Assembly (NCBI GenBank): GCA_963682025.1
Contig: OY821518.1
Span: 9,662,090 to 9,726,089 of the forward strand
Direction of reading: 5' to 3'
DNA: 64,000 nt
From: Cordilura impudica
Lineage: Eukaryota > Arthropoda > Insecta > Diptera > Scathophagidae
The notes under the pieces are model-generated. The model saw only the letters and a list, made by a program, of their open reading frames with translations. It searched no databases and was not told the origin of the DNA. A program made the position numbers and the translations under genes. Of this stretch, positions 21,379 through 32,171 are shown piece after piece. Position 1 is the stretch's first letter. The number at the start of each line of letters is the position of its first letter.

Positions 21379-22817
21379 CTTAATTCCCTTTTTTCACGTT
21401 GAGCAACTGCTTCTACAACCACTACATCTGGGTCCTCATCAAAATTATTATATATGTTTTCCTCAAAAATTTCATTTACATGATTTCGAGGCGTATATCG
21501 CATGTTTTGTTGCTGTGGAATGGGCCTAAATTCTCGTTTTGGGAAGCGCAGCTCTATTTCCCTACATTCCTCCCTTAGTTGTTCAATGCTGTATATAGTC
21601 ATCGGGTAGGTCATTCGGGCTATATTTTCTTTTAAATTCCTTTTTAATATTTTGATCATTTCGTAGTCTGGGATTGGACTACGAAGTCTTGAGCGTAAAG
21701 TTAACATTGTGTGCAAATACGAATCTGTCGATTCACCTGACTGTTGTTTCCTTTCGACTAACTCTCGCATCACCTCAAAATCACTACGACTGGTCTGGTA
21801 TTGTTTTAAGAGACTAAAACGAAGGGTTGGCCAATCTATCTGATTGTTGTGTGTTTTCACAAAGAGCCAAAACCATTCCCTAGCATGTCCCTTTAAGAGT
21901 CTATGGAAATCTCGTATAACCTCTGGCCATGGGATACCATAATGCGTTTTCAAATACTCCACACGAAAGACAAAATCTTCTATGTTCATGCTACTAGACC
22001 CGTCGTATACTATATCCCATTTGTCGATGCGGACATTTCCCTCTACCGGCGCTACATTAATATTCTGCTCATAGCTTGAAAATATTGGTCCATTAGTAAG
22101 AGCATTAGAAAACCGTGGACCGTTTCCCTGGCTTGTCCTATACTGATGAGCCCTATTTTCTGTTCTTCTAGACTGTACATTAGGATCATGAGTGTTTTGT
22201 CCCTCTACATTTATATTATCCCTCTCACCCTGAAGTTGTTGTGGCTGGTAAGTATTCGGAACCAGGTAGTCTATAACCTTTTCCCTTCCCGATGCACTAC
22301 TTGTTCTCGAATTATTTTCAAAAGGATTCACTACATTAGCATTGACATTTAGATTTTGTAACGGCCTTATGGCCTCATTTATATTTCCCATAATTCGATC
22401 TAAACTTTCCTTCATGGTCGCCTGCATCCATTGTGTCATTTCATTTTTCAATGATTGACCAAAAGTTGCCTGGGCTTGTTTAACAGCAATTTGTATTGTT
22501 TTTTCTACCTCACTTGGTACCTGACTGTGAGTACCTTCTGAATCTTCCATTATGCCTATCAAATCTATATTTTCGGGATTTACGGCTTCTAATATAACAG
22601 AATTATTCGGCAAACTATTAACTCCAGGTTCGGTGTTCATATGAGTAGTTTGCGAATTTGTGTTATTATATCTTGATTTAGAAATTGTGTCGGATAAATC
22701 GCGCACATTGGGATCACTATAAATAGTTCTCACCGGAGTATGTTGAACTCGACTAACCGAAGGACGATTAGAATCGAACTGTAATGCCCGTTGGCCTTTT
22801 GCCTTGTCACTTGACAT
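21186..22817 (-). CDS. gag: gag polyprotein, 543 aa
   Basis: Structural protein of the retrotransposon. I start it at the ATG at 22817 (MSSDKAKGQ), because the six codons before it begin with a non-AUG. Residues 1-230 are polar. A capsid-like helical region (about 240-420) contains DFHRLLKGHAREWFW and ERKQQSGESTDSYLHTM, typical of gypsy Gag. Two zinc-binding clusters near the end (CWNCKLAGHTYMEC, a C-X2-C-X4-H-X4-C knuckle, then CFKCGL...CPRC) would bind the genomic RNA. The frame is intact. The tail overlaps pol by 193 bases. Confidence 0.94.
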   Translation of the reverse strand: MSSDKAKGQRALQFDSNRPSVSRVQHTPVRTIYSDPNVRDLSDTISKSRYNNTNSQTTHMNTEPGVNSLPNNSVILEAVNPENIDLIGIMEDSEGTHSQVPSEVEKTIQIAVKQAQATFGQSLKNEMTQWMQATMKESLDRIMGNINEAIRPLQNLNVNANVVNPFENNSRTSSASGREKVIDYLVPNTYQPQQLQGERDNINVEGQNTHDPNVQSRRTENRAHQYRTSQGNGPRFSNALTNGPIFSSYEQNINVAPVEGNVRIDKWDIVYDGSSSMNIEDFVFRVEYLKTHYGIPWPEVIRDFHRLLKGHAREWFWLFVKTHNNQIDWPTLRFSLLKQYQTSRSDFEVMRELVERKQQSGESTDSYLHTMLTLRSRLRSPIPDYEMIKILKRNLKENIARMTYPMTIYSIEQLREECREIELRFPKREFRPIPQQQNMRYTPRNHVNEIFEENIYNNFDEDPDVVVVEAVAQREKRELRCWNCKLAGHTYMECEATKRNIFCFKCGLENTVTPKCPRCNPENSRRSMTNAGESRSTQTSAMP

Positions 22818-23554
22818 AATGTAAGTTATAAACAAACGTAAGTATAATCAAGGAAACAATAAATTTTTATAATCAAATCGCACTTAAATACCGATAATAC
22901 AATTGAACATCAAACCATGGTGTGTTAACGAAGACATGTATTGGTGACCATCAACAATTTTAAATAAGTTCTTATTACTTTATCTTACTACTAGTTTCCT
23001 ATATCTAATATCACCGCTCAAATATTGCCTTAACCCATTCCCAATTTGTTTATCCTAATCTATATTGCAAAAATTCCCTCATAAATAAATATATATGAAT
23101 AAAAAAAATAGTGCAAACTTTTGTTTTATTTTACCAAAAGGTCACTACTTTTACCTAAGATGAAGCTACATTGGTCTTAGCCAACGGCCTTCATCTTAAC
23201 GCTATTGAAGCTATTATTTCACGGGTGAGTATATTAACAAAAAAAAATCTCGGACTAGACAAATTACACGTAAAAAAAAATCCCCGTTGATGTATTCGCC
23301 TGATTCTGTCGCTTCATAACTTTCAAGAGTTCAAGCAATTGGCCTATTATCTCGTATAATGGTCAAGACTCTATACCTTGAAAGCCATGAAACAAGCGAA
23401 TCAACGAATATATTTTTATTATTTCTCACAGATACCTACGCTTACATGATTTTCATGCTATTGGCCTATAATTCTAATATCATGACCAAGCCACTATTCA
23501 TCACTATCGTAAAAACCTATCTTGAAAATTCAAAAAAAATCTTCTATCCTTTTA
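22818..23554. other. 5' untranslated leader of the retrotransposon
   Basis: In element sense this lies between the primer site and gag. No frame of interest. Presumed packaging and leader sequence. Confidence 0.6.
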
Positions 23555-23566
23555 GATTGGGCGCCA
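23555..23566 (-). promoter_or_regulatory. primer-binding site (tRNA-Lys type)
   Basis: Minus-strand TGGCGCCCAATC begins three bases after the 5' LTR end. TGGCGCC is complementary to the 3' end of tRNA-Lys, the primer of gypsy, Ulysses and many retroviruses. Confirms element orientation. Confidence 0.85.
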
Positions 23567-23569
23567 TAT

Positions 23570-25668
23570 TGTTGCTCTCTCCTGTCAGAGCATTTTGTAT
23601 TGATAATTTTGACCGCCTAGCTCAGGACGTCAGGGGGGGTGCGACCGATCAAACACAAAAAAGGAGGGCAGAACAATAAAATTTATACTACAAAAAAAAC
23701 TCAAACTATACATACTATCAAGTTAAAAAAAAAAAAACACTAACAATCAATACTACAAAAAAAATGTACATAAAAAAAAACCTGTGTAAAGGGCTTAAAT
23801 AAACGGATGGACAAAAGCTGACAATATTTGAACTAACAGACATTTCTTGGGACAAAAGGCGTTATATGTCCCCTAGTTGCCCACCCTACCATGGTAACAT
23901 TAAGTAACGATTAAAATGCTACCCCACAAATAACACTGGTCACCTACATACTTACATTAACACACACTTACAACTTTAGACCGACATTGTCTCACTTAAT
24001 GTCAACCAGAATAAAGCATTTTAAATCGATGTATATTAATTTATTAGCTTAACAAAAAAAATAAAAAAAATGGCAAGAAAACTTACTGATAAATATATTT
24101 TTTTTTCTAACCAACTAACTTATAAAAAAATGGTATATATAAAAGAACTAACTAAGAAAACTTATTACTATAAAAACATACAAACAAAAACGTTAAACAC
24201 CTAATTCCCACAAATAACAGCCACAAAAGCCGTTGACACAAAAACTCGGCCTTTTTATTATTTAATACGTTCGCGAATGCCTATATGAGAGAGCTCTCTT
24301 ATACGTCCTATAATTTGGAGTTCCAATTACCCAGCGCGTTTCCGTAAACACCACAAAAAACAATTATTTTAGGGATCACAAAAAAAAATTATCACATAAT
24401 TAATATTAACGAAAAACTAATCTAAATCTTACTAATCTCTTTTAACTACTTATTTTCAATAATAATTTACAATTCAGCACTTATTATATTTTTTTTTTTC
24501 AATATGATTTTAATATACACTAAAACCGTTTTTTTTTTTTTTTTTTTAAATCCGGAGCGCTTCACTTGCTTTATCATAAAGTAATATACAACACAACACA
24601 ATTGAACGGACTCACCAAAACATCTCCAATGAGCACCTTTTCGGATTTAACCTCTGCGGCACCTCGGCTAACCGCTTCTTCACTAATACTGTGACTCGAT
24701 TACCACAAAATCTGCAATTCTTTGCTTCAATATTTTTTTTTTTTTTTTTTGCTGGCTGGATTTTTTTTTTCTGTAGCCTTAATGTGTTACAGACCCACCA
24801 GAAATATGTGGACTACAACCACCGAATCACAGGTAAACTTAGCAGGACCTGACACTTGCGGCAATGCGGTTGTAGTCCCTACGCCACTACTCTTCTCCTT
24901 GGATGCACTGAGCCTATTCATGAAGATTAAAATTCTAAATTTTCTGACCAAAAATTAGATTCCTTATCAACGCTTACCCGCTCCAATTGTGTGAATCCTA
25001 CAATCGTTCTTCTCCCAAAAACGCTTCTTTTCCTGAATGGCTTGCTCCGGCTTGGCTTATAGCAACACAGGTCGTTGCTTGTGTATAGTTTTGGCAGTAA
25101 TAAATTGCCGTGCAAATTAATTTCAAAGCCAAGCCGAATTTAAACACAATTCAGCCACTATTAAAACCCGAATATTAAAACCTCTATCGGCATCTTATCG
25201 CTATCTTATTCTACCCTATATCTATGCCTACCAATCTTACTCTAACCTATTGCCTTTAATTTTCGAACTAAATCTAACAGTTCCCCAAGTTCAATAAACT
25301 GTGCCTTTTGGCCTTGAAAACAATAGCCATAGGTCAACAAACTCTAAATGTTTGGCCTTGGAAACATATATTTTTTATTTATTATATTAAATTATTAGTT
25401 GCCATTTTTTTCTTTAATTTTCTCTACCATTTAGGCCATTTTCATAAGCCAAAACATACATTTAAGCCATCTGTCTTACCAGGCGCTCATCCAAAATAGA
25501 ACATAACCGTTATTTTCATTTCTATTGTTTATTTCTTCATTATACTTGCTTTATTTTTCCCTTACATTTTCTCTATTCTAATTCTTATTCATAAATACAC
25601 AGCTGTTCATAACCGTCTGTGAAGTTATCAAGCGATCACCAACAAATTCGCCACTACTCACCGCTACA
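23570..25668 (-). repeat. 5' LTR of the DDB1-carrying retrotransposon
   Basis: TG...CA bounded and 2099 bp long; near-perfect duplicate of 12849-14946. In element sense it holds the promoter. I do not pinpoint the U3/R/U5 borders. Confidence 0.95.
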
Positions 25669-25672
25669 ACTT
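25669..25672. other. target-site duplication, right copy (ACTT)
   Basis: Matches 12845-12848; see the element entry. Confidence 0.88.
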
Positions 25673-25973
25673 CATATATAAAGGGAAATCCAAATGCATT
25701 TTAAAATAGTTAAATAGTGAAATGAAACATCAATATTAGATATTTAGCTTATCTACACCCGATGGCATGTGAAAAAAAAAATGGCAGGCAAGTGCACAGT
25801 GCGTTCATAGAATAGCCACAACAATGATTTCATTTCATATACTAGTTGAAAAGGAGTTGCCATTACAATTTCGGTCACTATAGTAACGAAGCAATCATAT
25901 AAAAACAAGAATATATTAGATAAAATACAAATAGAAATGCATTTTAATTAAGTTTATTTTTTCAACAGAAATA

Positions 25974-26132
25974 ATGGAAGATTTCCGAAACACTACAGAT
26001 CAAAATATTTTACCTGTTACAAATTTCCAATCGGATGATTTGTTGGAAAAGCTGAAACTTTTAAATTACGAAAAGGTTTTTATTGAGTGATTTAAAAATG
26101 AAACCACTGTAGTAATTTACGATCCATCAAAT
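25974..26132 (+). pseudogene. broken short frame of unknown origin, cut by a MITE
   Basis: A TTCAACAG acceptor-like sequence precedes ATG at 25974, which opens MEDFRNTTDQNILPVTNFQS and continues to LLNYEKVFIE, then a TGA. The frame goes on as FKNETTVVIYDPSNKG after that stop. The MITE at 26133 then interrupts it. The composition is protein-like, but I recognise no family. It may be a decayed host or transposon-derived exon. Confidence 0.35.
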
Positions 26133-26385
26133 AAAGGCCTAGTTAACGTAACGTACCGTTAATGTAACATTGGCATTTAGTGCAGTTATAGAAGGTAAAA
26201 ATTAACCAAACTATCAGCTGTTCACAAATGTCACGTACAAACATAGAAAAAATCGATTTTCAACAGATTGCGACGTTCCGGTTACTTGACAGTTGAGTTC
26301 GGTAACTACTCTGATTGCTTTTCATGTAACAGCAAAAAACAGCTGAAACGTTTGGTTACGGTTACGTGTGGCTAACTAGGCCTTT
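26133..26385. mobile_element. MITE, 253 bp (copy 1)
   Basis: Ends are inverted repeats AAAGGCCTAGTTA / TAACTAGGCCTTT. A diverged copy sits at about 48205-48495 inside a family-1 repeat. Non-coding. Confidence 0.7.
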
Positions 26386-27582
26386 AAGGGTCGATACGTC
26401 GTTTCTAGTATTTCCGGATAAGAGAAAACACGTCTCGGTGTTTAGTCCATTGTTATCGTGGTTGCTGTTCAGCTTGCAGTTAGCCTAATTGCATGCTTTC
26501 TGGTTATATTGCATAACCTTTCGCTTTACTAGTTTTAAGGATGTACATTAGAATGGCAGAGGTTTATATGAAAAAAAATTTTTGGTCGAATTTTGAGGTG
26601 TACGGATCGAATTATTGTGACACTGGATCTAAAACTTTAGTGCGCAAAATTTGAGCCAAATCGGACAATGTTTTCTCTACGCGCATTGAGTTCAAAGTTC
26701 AAATATGGATTTATATGTAAAAATTATTTTTCACAAAAATTTGATATTAATAATTGGGTTTCAATTTAATTAATAAACCATAATATAGAGTAAATTATAT
26801 TTCTAATAAAACAACAAAATCTATTATCGGTTGAAAAACAGCCAAGTTATATCAAGTTCCCCAGGCAATAAATGCGCCGCAGACCACTTGATTAAGAAAA
26901 TCGAGCTCACATTTTTAAAGACATTGACATAATTTACAACAACAACATTTTTACATTCTCTGATACCAAAATGATCTTATATAAAGTATTTTGCATCTCG
27001 TTTATTGTTATGCCATTCAAAATTAATGTCAAAATGGTACGTATTTTTTAGCACTATTTCCAAATCTCCAATTTTACTTTTTAAAAAATTTTGTTCAAGA
27101 AAATTTCTGAAGTCAACGATTGAACATTAAGGTCTTATTAACAAAATATATGTGGTTATAAATTTCAAATATTGTAGGTATCCTATTCTTAATTTGGCGA
27201 GGGCAGTGTTTTTGTTTCAGCGGATTTGAAGAAAAATGTGATTTTTCATACTTTTTCAACTTTTAGGCTACATCTTTTTGGTGTTTTCATATTTAAAATA
27301 TCTTTTGTCAAAATATTATACTACTTGATATAAGTTCTCAATCTTGTAAATTAAGGTTAAATTGAAACACAATAAACTGTCCCTCTTTAAGGTCAAGGGT
27401 CAAATTTAAGGAGATTTATATTTTTAAAACAAAATATCGAAATAATATATATTTGTGAAAGGATTTCGATAAAACTCGTTGATATTTTAATGATTCTAAA
27501 AAATAATATTCTGGACTTATTTTTTGGGGTACTCTTAACTTCCGAAATATAGATGCGGTGGCATATATTGTACCATTATATT
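26386..27582. other. AT-rich stretch without a gene
   Basis: No frame resembles a protein and no clear transposon ends were found. Confidence 0.45.
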
Positions 27583-27815
27583 CTTCTGACTTTCAGGAAA
27601 GGTTGGATGATGCAATGGTAAGTATTTTTCAAATATTAAATTATTCGCTTTCAGGAAATGTAGGATGATGCAATGGCATTTTGCAAATTTTCCATTTTTA
27701 ACTTTAAGAAAATGTTGGATGAGGTATTTTGCAAATATTCAATTTTCCATTTTCAGGAAATGCAGGACGATGTAATGATAGTTTGCAAATATTTGATCCT
27801 CACTTTCAGTCTATG
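27583..27815 (+). repeat. tandem array of splice-acceptor-like units, about 55 bp each
   Basis: Five imperfect units share the text CTTTCAGGAAATGTAGGATG, ATGCAATG and TTTGCAAATATT. Each unit contains a pyrimidine-rich tract with a CAG or AAG acceptor, then about 21 coding-like bases (e.g. GAAAGGTTGGATGATGCAATG), and in the first unit a GTAAGT donor. It looks like duplication of a micro-exon with its intron, or just a minisatellite. Confidence 0.65.
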
Positions 27816-28265
27816 CTGGATGAATTTCTAAGCACGTTTTTTTCTTATTTATGACGTGATGCCTTACCGGAGAAGTCTTACATGTCTTTACCCTTCGCGT
27901 GCTAAAAGCCCAAAAATGGAAAAATCTCCGCAGACAATTTTATAGCTCGACCGTCTTTTTTGTGGTTTGTAAACAAAGAGAACGCTTCAACCATTCATTC
28001 ATGCTTCAAAACCCACGTCGCACACCCGTGGTGTTGCAATTTTTCCTTTTCTAGCAGCTACAAGAATTTGTAGCGAACCTGCACTTCTAAATTCAGGGTT
28101 GTATTTTAACTATATTACGGTTACCATGTCAGTCTTTGCAGGCTTTCTAATTTTACATAGTTACTATGTAAAACATCCGGAACAGTACAGATGTTCATTA
28201 GTGCTGGTATATGAGCATTTCACTATGCTCGACCAACCCTGTCAAAAGCGACAGAAAACAAACTA
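27816..28265. other. stretch without a recognisable gene
   Basis: Mixed-composition sequence with no protein similarity that I can see; bounded on the right by a family-1 repeat. Confidence 0.4.
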
Positions 28266-29040
28266 AACAAGTAAGAAAATTGTAGTCGGTCTAGACCCAA
28301 TATACGATACCCTATACCATGCGTTTAGAGGCCCTATCTCTAAGGCCCAACTAATTGGATATCGAAAATAAGCATAAACCAAATTTGAGTGGGATTTTTA
28401 TTAATTTTTTTTGGCTGCAGATATGAAAAAGTTCATAACGGATGCTAGATCTATATGGGGACTAGGCCCAAGAATGGAACGATCCTGACTATGTTTGGTA
28501 AAATCTCTTGTATTTTGCAAAAATATATACAATATATATATTTTTGTTTTTTGATAGATTTAAGTGAAGATCGGGAAGCAACTCTATATTGGGCCTATGA
28601 CTAAGAGTTGTCCCAGGTATCATTTTTAGACTACTCATTAATGGATGTAATAAACGCCTACAAACCCAATTGGAGTAAGATCTATATGACAATTTGGATC
28701 TTATGGCAATTTATATGGATTTCATAGGGGTCATTTGTATGGGGGCTAGGTTTGAACATGGACCGATTTCAATAGCGTTCATCCTATGGCCAATGAAAGC
28801 TTATATACCAAATTTCATCAAAATATATTCATATTTGCGACCTGCAGTTTGATTACAAGGTTTACATGGACACACAGACGGACGGACGGACACACGGACG
28901 GACATCGTTAAATCGAATCAGTTAGTGATTCTGATTCGATCGGTATAATTAAAGATGGGTCTAGGTCAAATATTATTGGTAGTTACAAACAGCAGCACAA
29001 AGTCATTATACCCAAGCCACATAGTGGTATAGGGTATAAA
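28266..29040 (+). mobile_element. mini-me/Helentron-like element (family 1), copy 2
   Basis: Full length: AACAAGTAAG start, (GGAC)n microsatellite near 28878-28905, terminal hairpin CCACATAGTGGTATAGGG. Confidence 0.8.
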
Positions 29041-29214
29041 AAGCTATCGTTATAGGGTAAATGAATCCAGACTCGAATATATAAGTATTTCCATAAAATT
29101 ATACATATCCATAATATTAATACGCAAGGCGATTTGGTGTGATCGATATAAAAATTTTAGTTTATAACTAATTTTGGCCAAACAAACCTCACGTGGAAGG
29201 TATTTCTTTTTGGC

Positions 29215-29473
29215 TATCCACCAGATTTACAGCATACCTTTAGGCTCCTTTAAAATTATTTATTAACAAACCAATTTATATATCTTCTGTGTGTTCAACA
29301 AATATTTATAATGAAATTTAATGAATTTTATTTAAAAAGTGTTGAATTGTGAATTGGCTAAAAATGATTAGCATACCTTTAGGCTCTTATAAAATTATTT
29401 ATAAAAATAAAATAATAAAAAAATAAAATTTTCCAGAATTTGCACTCGAATTTCGAGGGCTGTGCTCTGCTAC
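29215..29473 (+). mobile_element. degenerate non-autonomous Helitron (family 3) fragment
   Basis: Shares GAATTGGCTAAAAATGATTA and the CTCGAATTTCGAG hairpin with the better copies; the 5' half is missing and the end reads CTGCTACT rather than CTAGT. Confidence 0.55.
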
Positions 29474-29670
29474 TCTATATAATTATGGAATTACTACAAA
29501 AGTTCACAAGAATTTTTTGAAATTATACAGTTATTTAATTTTATCTATTTCAAATTTATAAAATAATATTCAAAAATTTCTATTCATTAATAAAATTTCT
29601 ATTCATTAAATCAAAGCGATTGAAAATATATGACTATACAGTATAACCTGCTTAAAGATATTAATTATAA

Positions 29671-30055
29671 CTAGCAGATTCAAGCCTTCGAAATTCGAGC
29701 GCAAATTCTAGGAAATTTTATTTCTTCATCAAATAAAGACCCTAAAAGTATGCTAAGCAATTATAACCAATTCGCAAAACAACACAAAAAACAAACTCAT
29801 ATTTATTACAAACACTTTAAAAAAAATTTAATAAACACACACGTAGCATTGTATAATTTTATGTATGTATTAGTAACAACTTTAAATGCAATTTACTCAA
29901 AATAAAGAAAAAAATTAAAAAATCTGTAAATCTGCAAATCGGCTAAAAAAAAATACATTTCAAATAATATATGTTTGATAAAAATCGGGATAAAACGGTA
30001 GAACAAAACATCAGTCACAAGAATTCGCCTAGCCTATTAATATTATAATAAAAGA
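29671..30055 (-). mobile_element. non-autonomous Helitron (family 3)
   Basis: Minus-oriented. The 5' end is TCTTTTATTATAATATTAAT, the 3' end CTAG followed by T, with a CGAATTTCG hairpin about 12 bases before the end. These are rolling-circle (Helitron) hallmarks. No coding capacity. Confidence 0.65.
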
Positions 30056-30140
30056 TTGTATTTACCGTGGTGGCAGTGTAATATCAGTCCTCTTCATTCA
30101 TTCTTCATATTTTGCAAGTTACTTCAAAAAACTGCAGTGT

Positions 30141-30510
30141 GTATACCCTCCACAGCATTGTGCAGAGAATGTATGTATGTATATCAGTTTGTCATTCCGT
30201 TTGTAACGCAACGAAAAATAAATTTTCGACCCCCTAAAGTATATAAATTCTTGATCTGTATAACAACTCTAGTCGATATAGCGATGTCCGACGTTCTGTT
30301 CGTCTGTCTGTCTGTTGAAATCACGATCATTCACAAAATAATCCATTTACTTGGGTAAACTAATAATAATATTGTTTGTCATTATTTCGAACAGATTGGT
30401 ATTTCAAATGGCATCATTGCGCCAAGATATGTCCTACAATATGAAGACACCCCTAGAGATAATAATTTTTTAGTAATAACTTTATCAAATTGTTTACTTT
30501 TTCAAATTTT
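30141..30510 (+). mobile_element. mini-me-like element (family 2), copy 1
   Basis: Starts with the near-palindromic TATACCCTCCACAGCATTGT region and then TTTGTCATTCCGTTTGTAAC, with a (CTGT)n run near 30300-30320. Related copies lie at 46993-47388, 52498-52960, 57700-58028 (tail) and 45738-45775 (head, reversed). Confidence 0.6.
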
Positions 30511-32168
30511 TTTTTTAAATATGTTATAAATATAAAAACGTTGGTGCGTATGTTGGTACTCTAATAACTGTTGAACCACTAATGCTAGCGACTTCGTATT
30601 CATACCATATGTTCCTTTGGTTCTCCGATTTGCATAACTTCTTTTTGTACCCGATAGGTGGCGCTGGGGTCGAGATTTCCCAAAAAATTTATTTACGGTC
30701 CAATTTAGCTCAAATTCGCAACATATATTATGTACATAAAACTAAAGTTGCTGACAAAGTTTTTCACCTGTAGGTGGCGCTGGTGTTCAAGAAAACGTAT
30801 ATTTTTTTCAGTCATATTCATAATATTATTAAATGCAATGTAAATATTTAAGGCACAGAATCTTCTGAATAGCTTTTCGGGTGACACTGTAGTCTGATAT
30901 TTGATTTTTGATCTGTGGGCGGAGGGGCATGGCGAAACCAAATTTTAGTATTGTACCTAGATATTTGCTAAAATTTTCGAGGGAATTCGTGCTTTACTTT
31001 TGCCCGACACTCGGTATTAAAATTTAGATGCAATATAAAATCCAGATGTTTTCTTCGGGCCAGCAACGCGGACCGGACTCAGCTAGTATGTTATAAATAA
31101 TGAAATAATCCAGACATTCGACAAAGATTCGACATAGCCGAATAAATCACTTTTATTTGTTTTCACCTCAAACTTCTTTGAGACACTAGTGGATTAAACA
31201 ATATTAGAATATTTTTTTGTAATGAAATTTGAATCTGCCTACACTTGTTGTAATAATATATTAGTGTATTTTAAAGTAAACAACTAGTGTTGTTCATCCA
31301 CAGATTTATCGTTGTAGGTGTAATTAGTAGTTGTTACTCATTTTTGAACAAATATATCGCAGACTATATGCCTCAATTCACTGTTGAGAGTTGAGCATTC
31401 ATAAATAAACGAAAGCTTAATAAATAAATAATTCATTCCAATAAAATTAAAGACAATTCTAAATATTGATTTCGGCATTTGTTAAAAATTAAATAATTTT
31501 TTTATTTAGTAGTTGCTTGTTTTATTACATATTAAAAAAATAATTTACGTTACTGGATCTAATATGAGAAAGTTATAAGTTGTGAAGTTCTACAATTCAT
31601 GTATTGAATGTATGTACATATGTAAATGTACATATAGCTACATAATTATGATTTGTATTTGTAAAATTTTCTATGCGTTTCGTTTACACATACAATGTCT
31701 ATCCAAATTGTGAGTAGGAGCCTTTCCTCAATTCTGTGTAAACTAATGTTATCACTAATGCTATCATTTGGAAGAACAAGGTCAACAAGAAGCTTAAATT
31801 AGCCTGAGCAAACTTTCAATTGAGCTTCGAATTAAACAAACAATTTCAGAATTTTAATTTTTCAATTAGAATTAAAACAAAACGTGAAACATAATGAACT
31901 TAAATAAAATTCTCATTGAACATAGATGTGTAGATCATGAAACTTAATAAATTAATCATATAACATAATTTTATTGAAGTAAAAATTTAATTATAAAATT
32001 AAATATATCCACATATTTAATTAATAAATAATATAATATTGTATAACACAATTATCCAGTGATGTTAAAAAATCTTCTATAAAATCTTTAAAATATAGTA
32101 AATTAATAAATGTGTAGTACAATATAACTATTGTATTTTTATAAAAATCATCATCATATTTTTTTTTA
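30511..32168. other. long AT-rich stretch without a supported gene
   Basis: Contains two GTAGGTGGCGCTGG-like phrases (30655 and 30772) about 115 bases apart and a CGGACTCAGCTAGT tail near 31075 that may be another Helitron-type end. From 31090 on only AT-rich sequence is visible. Confidence 0.4.
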
Positions 32169-32171
32169 ATG

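Larger units (their letters stand above)
12849..25668 (-). mobile_element. complete Ty3/gypsy LTR retrotransposon (Ulysses/Osvaldo-like) carrying host DDB1 sequence
   Basis: A 12.8-kb unit read on the minus strand: 5' LTR (25668-23570), primer site, gag, pol, a 2.9-kb non-viral insert, 3' LTR (14946-12849). The LTRs are TG...CA bounded, 2099 and 2098 bp long, and by eye differ only by one T in a homopolymer. The flanking 4-bp duplication is ACTT (12845-12848 and 25669-25672). gag and pol are both open over their full length, and there is no env-like frame. The very long LTRs, tRNA-Lys-type primer site and 4-bp duplication recall the Ulysses and Osvaldo elements of Drosophila; that placement is inference. 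The insert between pol and the 3' LTR contains host DDB1 and other host-like exons. Confidence 0.93.
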
